This document shows, piece after piece, positions 35,933-39,030 of a DNA stretch of 39,030 bases. Made by a program: the position numbers and the translations under genes. The notes below the pieces were generated by a model, which made no database searches, was not told where the DNA came from, and was given only the letters and a program-made list of their open reading frames with translations. Position 1 is the first letter of the stretch. Every line of letters starts with the position of its first letter. The DNA lies in the NCBI RefSeq assembly GCF_012927485.1, contig NZ_JABBPC010000011.1:1-39030 (forward strand). The letters run 5' to 3'. This stretch comes from Polaromonas sp. (GTDB lineage Bacteria; Pseudomonadota; Gammaproteobacteria; Burkholderiales; Burkholderiaceae_C).

Positions 35933-36598
35933 CTAGGGGCTTTCCAGTACCACACGCTGATGCAGAGGCTGCACGGCGCGCCCGTTGTCGGCATACCGCT
36001 TGCGGTAGCGAGCCAGTTGCGCAGGGGAGAGCTCCAGCGGCTGCTTCATGACGATCCAGTCCACGCCTTCGGTGCACGGGGAGGCTGTCAACGACCCGGT
36101 GTAACGGTAGTAACTCTGGATAGGTGGCAGCAAACGCATCGCGTCGACGCTGACGTCCGGGTGCGTGTGATCACCGTCCGCCCGCGCTGGAATCAACGGC
36201 AACAGCGTGGTCAGCAACGGATTTTCGGCGCCGCTGCGAAATAGCACCACCAGTGCCAGCAATTGGCCGGACTGGCTTTTGTGCAGCAAGTGCGCGGCCA
36301 TTGGAAATTCCTCGCCCGCAATCCGGTCGCCGCCGGGGGTGTGGAAGTGGAATTGTTGCAGCGTGTAGCGCTCCTTGCCGATGCGCAGGGTGCTGCCCTT
36401 GGCAAAACGCACCCGTACCGTGTGGCCGTCGTCGGCAATCTTCAGCGCCGCAGGGTGGTAGTTGAATTCAAGCGGCGGCAGCGGTTGTCGGGAGGTGACC
36501 ACGATGTTGATGGGCGACTGGCGTTGGCCGTTTTCACACAGGTTGGCCGAGGCCGCCGTGCACGCCAGCAGCAGGACGGCCGAAAAAAGGTACTTCAT
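35933..36598 (-). CDS. Alpha-type carbonic anhydrase (exported, short N-terminus)
   Basis: This is a periplasmic alpha-carbonic anhydrase (CO2 and bicarbonate interconversion) of 221 residues with a signal peptide (cleavage near ASA at about 18). The family blocks are QSPINI, FHFHTPGG with zinc histidines 84 and 86, and PMAAHLLH with zinc histidine 103, then SLTASPCTEGVDWIV. The proton-shuttle histidine is probably in DDGHTVRV. Compared with typical alpha-CAs the N-terminal WSYxG...HWG segment is missing. The second-shell Glu that precedes the third zinc His by two residues is Ala here. The downstream gene on the same strand is the propeller protein, 125 bp on. Confidence 0.9.
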   Translation of the reverse strand: MKYLFSAVLLLACTAASANLCENGQRQSPINIVVTSRQPLPPLEFNYHPAALKIADDGHTVRVRFAKGSTLRIGKERYTLQQFHFHTPGGDRIAGEEFPMAAHLLHKSQSGQLLALVVLFRSGAENPLLTTLLPLIPARADGDHTHPDVSVDAMRLLPPIQSYYRYTGSLTASPCTEGVDWIVMKQPLELSPAQLARYRKRYADNGRAVQPLHQRVVLESP

Positions 36599-36779
36599 GG
36601 GAAGTGATGATGCCAGAGCGCGCAGGCGGCTCGGACGCGAGAATCGGCCGGGGTGCCTGCGGCGAGCAGATAGGGGACAATCAGAACTTATCTAATCGAT
36701 CAAACACCCCCGCCGCCAGCGGCTTTTGCCTGTGTCCCCCTCTGCTGTCCCTTCACCAACCCCGACTTCGTCCAGTGCC

Positions 36780-38006
36780 ATGACCGCGATTGAGCGACGC
36801 GCGAGCGCGTCCCTTGCCGCGATTTTCGCCTTGCGCATGCTGGGCTTGTTTCTGGTCTTGCCTGTGTTCGCTCTGGAAGCGGCCAAATACCCCGGTGGGG
36901 ATGACCCGGCCCGGATCGGCTTGGCGATGGGGATTTACGGCTTGACCCAGGCGCTGTTACAAATCCCGTTCGGCATCGCTTCGGACCATTGGGGCCGCAA
37001 GCGCGTCATTATTGCGGGGTTGCTGGTGTTCGCGCTGGGCAGCTTTGTTGCCGCCTGGGCCCCAGACCTCGGTTGGCTGATTGCAGGCCGTGCACTGCAA
37101 GGCGCGGGCGCCATTTCTGCCGCAGTCACCGCGTTGCTGGCGGATGCCACCCGGGATGAAGTGCGCACCAAGGCCATGGCGCTGGTCGGCGGCAGCATTG
37201 CCCTGATGTTTGCGCTCTCGCTGGTGATTGCGCCGATGTTGGTCGGCCACATCGGTTTGCACGGCATTTTTGCGTTAACCGGCTCGCTGGCCCTGGCCGG
37301 CATTGCGGTGGTGCTGTGGTGGGCACCTCCCGAGCCACTTCAGCATGCCAGTCGGCCACGCGGCCGCATCATGGAAGTGTTGAACGAACCCGCCTTGCTG
37401 CGGCTGGATTTCGGCGTATTCGTGCTGCATGCCGTTCAATTGGCCATGTGGATGGCCATTCCCGCGTTGCTTGTCGGCGCCGGTCTGGACAAAACGCTGC
37501 ACTGGCAGATCTATCTGCCGGCCGTGGTGGCTTCATTGGTGGTGATGGGGGTCACCCTCTTTCCCCTCGAAAAGCGGGGCTATTTGCGCGCTGTGTTTCT
37601 GGGGGCGGTGGGTCTTATTCTGCTGGTCCAGTTGGGCCTGCTTTGGGCGGCATCGACCACGACCTCGGTGAGCTTGAGCCTGCTGGGGGTCCTGCTGTTC
37701 CTGTTTTTTTGCGGTTTCAATATCCTGGAAGCGAGTCAACCCAGCCTCGCCTCGCGGCTGGCACCGGCGCACGCGCGGGGAGCGGCGCTTGGGGTCTACA
37801 ACACCTTGCAGTCACTCGGCTTTTTTGCTGGGGGAGCGGTCGGCGGTTGGATCATCAAAACGCATGGCCCGCAAGGTCTTTTTGTGGTGTGCGGCGGCCT
37901 GATGCTGGTGTGGCTGCTGGTCGCTTGGCCGATGCGGGCACCTAGCCGCCCTGCACCGGTGGCCGCACGCGGTGACGCGCTGGCAGGCGAGCCAGTTAAA
38001 CTCTAA
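36780..38006 (+). CDS. MFS transporter (drug/metabolite efflux type)
   Basis: This is a 12-helix major facilitator superfamily transporter of about 408 residues. The loop 2-3 signature is [14 protein letters not shown], and [16 protein letters not shown] (helix 4) is typical of DHA1-type exporters. I set the start at ATG 36780, because homologues begin MT..[21 protein letters not shown] 36726 and GTG 36732 would add Pro/Ser-rich residues. No ribosome-binding site is visible for any of these. It lies 35 bp upstream of ssb, a neighbour order seen in other betaproteobacteria. The substrate is not evident. Confidence 0.9.
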   Translation: MTAIERRASASLAAIFALRMLGLFLVLPVFALEAAKYPGGDDPARIGLAMGIYGLTQALLQIPFGIASDHWGRKRVIIAGLLVFALGSFVAAWAPDLGWLIAGRALQGAGAISAAVTALLADATRDEVRTKAMALVGGSIALMFALSLVIAPMLVGHIGLHGIFALTGSLALAGIAVVLWWAPPEPLQHASRPRGRIMEVLNEPALLRLDFGVFVLHAVQLAMWMAIPALLVGAGLDKTLHWQIYLPAVVASLVVMGVTLFPLEKRGYLRAVFLGAVGLILLVQLGLLWAASTTTSVSLSLLGVLLFLFFCGFNILEASQPSLASRLAPAHARGAALGVYNTLQSLGFFAGGAVGGWIIKTHGPQGLFVVCGGLMLVWLLVAWPMRAPSRPAPVAARGDALAGEPVKL

Positions 38007-38041
38007 CGATTAGCTCTGAAGACAGGTTAGGAGAACACGTC

Positions 38042-38536
38042 ATGGCATCCGTCAACAAAGTCATCATCGTCGGTAATCTGGGTCGCGATCCGGAAATGCG
38101 CAGCTTTCCCAGCGGCGACCAAGTGGCCAACGTCACCATCGCCACCACCGACAAGTGGAAAGACAAGCAGTCGGGCGAAATGAAAGAGGCGACCGAATGG
38201 CACCGCGTGGTGTTCAATGGCCGCCTTGCTGAAATCGTCGGCCAGTATCTGCGCAAGGGCTCGCAGGTTTATGTGGAGGGCAGCCTGCGCACGCGCAAAT
38301 GGACCGACCAGAGCGGCCAGGAAAAATTCACCACTGAAATTCGTGCCGACCAGATGCAGATGCTCGGCAGCCGCCAAGGCATGGGCGGTCCCGGCGGTGA
38401 CGATGGCGGCTACGAGGCGCCACGCCAAGCCGCAGCGCCCTCTGCTCGTCCACCCGCTGCCGCGCCGCGACAAGCGCCAGCAGCCTCCAAGGCCGCCAGC
38501 GGCTTTGACGATATGGATGACGATATTCCGTTCTGA
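38042..38536 (+). CDS. ssb: Single-stranded DNA-binding protein
   Basis: This is the tetrameric SSB that coats single-stranded DNA in replication and repair, 164 residues. The OB-fold (about residues 1-110) starts [20 protein letters not shown] and contains [25 protein letters not shown] and the strand [14 protein letters not shown] Gly/Ala/Pro linker leads to the acidic tip MDDDIPF that binds partner proteins. A GGAG site precedes the ATG. It follows the MFS gene by 35 bp. Confidence 0.98.
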   Translation: MASVNKVIIVGNLGRDPEMRSFPSGDQVANVTIATTDKWKDKQSGEMKEATEWHRVVFNGRLAEIVGQYLRKGSQVYVEGSLRTRKWTDQSGQEKFTTEIRADQMQMLGSRQGMGGPGGDDGGYEAPRQAAAPSARPPAAAPRQAPAASKAASGFDDMDDDIPF

Positions 38537-38549
38537 GTAACGCCGGAGG

Positions 38550-38569
38550 TCGGGCCTGGGTAAGCCCGA
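38550..38569 (+). terminator. Hairpin after ssb
   Basis: TCGGGC (38550-38555) pairs with GCCCGA (38564-38569) around an 8-base loop, 14 bp after the ssb stop codon. There is no T-run, so its strength as a terminator is doubtful. Confidence 0.35.
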
Positions 38570-38667
38570 ACATAGTCCCACCGCCTATAAGTTTTTTAGT
38601 GCTGACTTGCTATTAAGTTGAGGGCTTACAGTGTCCATTGCGTTGTGGCGTGTGCTTTAGTTGCTCA

Positions 38668-38680
38668 CTAATTAAATTAG
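38668..38680. other. 13-bp AT-rich palindrome upstream of the last gene
   Basis: CTAATT and AATTAG around a single A form a perfect inverted repeat, about 65 bp before the start of the exported protein gene. It may be an operator; no regulator is known. Confidence 0.35.
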
Positions 38681-38745
38681 GCAGTGCGTTCCCGTGAAAT
38701 CTGTCGGGTCAGGGCGGTCATAACGGGTCTTCAAAAACAAAATAA

Positions 38746-39030
38746 ATGATGAACAGCTTCCTATCTTCCCCTTCCTTTTTTCTCCGGTCCCTGGTCAGCG
38801 CCGCCCTGCTGGCGGCCGGCTTGTCCGCCATGACGGCAGCCAGCGCGAACGGCAACATTGAACCGCTCACGGATATTCTGTCTGAGCCAAGCAGCGCTGG
38901 GTTGGGCGCTGTAACGAGTTTTGAGTTATCGCCGTACCGCGAGGCGGGCACTCGCTACGACTTGTTGCCGCTGTATCTTTACGAAGGCGAGCGGCTTTTT
39001 CTGCATGCCAACCGGGTTGGTGTGAAGCTG
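38746..39030 (+). CDS. Outer membrane protein, MipA/OmpV-like, 5' part
   Basis: This is the beginning of an exported protein (95 codons before the window ends). The first roughly 34 residues form a signal peptide (cleavage near ASA, then NGNIEPL). The next part matches the N-terminal pattern of MipA/OmpV-family beta-barrels: GLGAVTSFELSPYREAG, then RYDLLPLYLYEGERLFLHA. Two ATG codons stand in a row, and no good ribosome-binding site is seen. The identity is tentative because most of the barrel is missing. Function in this family ranges from murein-related scaffolds to uncharacterised porin-like proteins. Confidence 0.65.
   Translation, partial: MMNSFLSSPSFFLRSLVSAALLAAGLSAMTAASANGNIEPLTDILSEPSSAGLGAVTSFELSPYREAGTRYDLLPLYLYEGERLFLHANRVGVKL

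Overview
The window reads as a chromosomal segment of a betaproteobacterium, most likely in the order Burkholderiales (Comamonadaceae-like). This is an inference from the protein style of the atp, uvrA, ssb and nos genes, the moderately high GC content and the gene neighbourhoods; no 16S rRNA is present. Nearly all of the sequence is ordinary core or accessory chromosome. One patch of decayed mobile DNA lies at about 25.2-26.7 kb and another at about 29.9-31.4 kb.

Left part (1-13 kb). The window opens inside atpG and continues with atpD and atpC, the end of the F1Fo ATP synthase operon, closed by a clear rho-independent terminator. A tightly overlapping four-gene DNA-repair operon follows: ligase-associated MBL-fold exonuclease, ATP-dependent DNA ligase, Lhr-like DEXH helicase and PdeM-type metallophosphoesterase. 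All three junctions are 4-bp overlaps. On the minus strand lie lemA and two TPM-domain genes. On the plus strand are a SnoaL-like protein, a YheT-type alpha/beta hydrolase and a conserved hypothetical gene.

Centre (13-25 kb). This is a complete nitrous oxide reduction locus: nosR-nosZ-nosD-nosF-nosY-nosL on the minus strand, with a divergent c-type cytochrome and an apbE/nosX-like gene on the plus strand. NosZ is the catalytic multicopper enzyme. NosR is the membrane flavo-iron-sulfur protein. NosDFY and NosL serve copper-site assembly. ApbE-type proteins flavinylate NosR. The nosR/cytochrome intergenic region holds divergent candidate promoters whose -10 elements both lie in an NsrR-like (nitric-oxide-responsive) inverted repeat. 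Directly after nosL, in the same orientation, is an overlapping small gene pair resembling a DUF6516/TumE toxin with its antitoxin. A membrane-anchored cytochrome c5 gene follows.

Right part (25-39 kb). A tRNA-Arg(CCG) is followed by a Shedu-like (DUF4263) C-terminal gene fragment that runs into a truncated IS5-family transposase. A DUF2945-DUF3140 pair and a second IS5 fragment in the opposite orientation come next. Then come a carboxylesterase, a YscW/LprI-like two-domain protein and an aquaporin (minus strand, overlapping genes), an IS3 transposase remnant with about 1.1 kb of unassigned DNA, uvrA, an exported beta-propeller protein, an alpha-carbonic anhydrase, an MFS transporter, ssb, and the start of a probable MipA/OmpV-type outer membrane protein.

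I did not find a clearly new multi-gene system. The best leads are the NsrR-like operator at the nosR/cytochrome promoters, the toxin-antitoxin-like pair attached to the nos operon, the divergent metal-site residues in the ApbE-like and NosL proteins, and the wrecked Shedu-like gene beside the tRNA.
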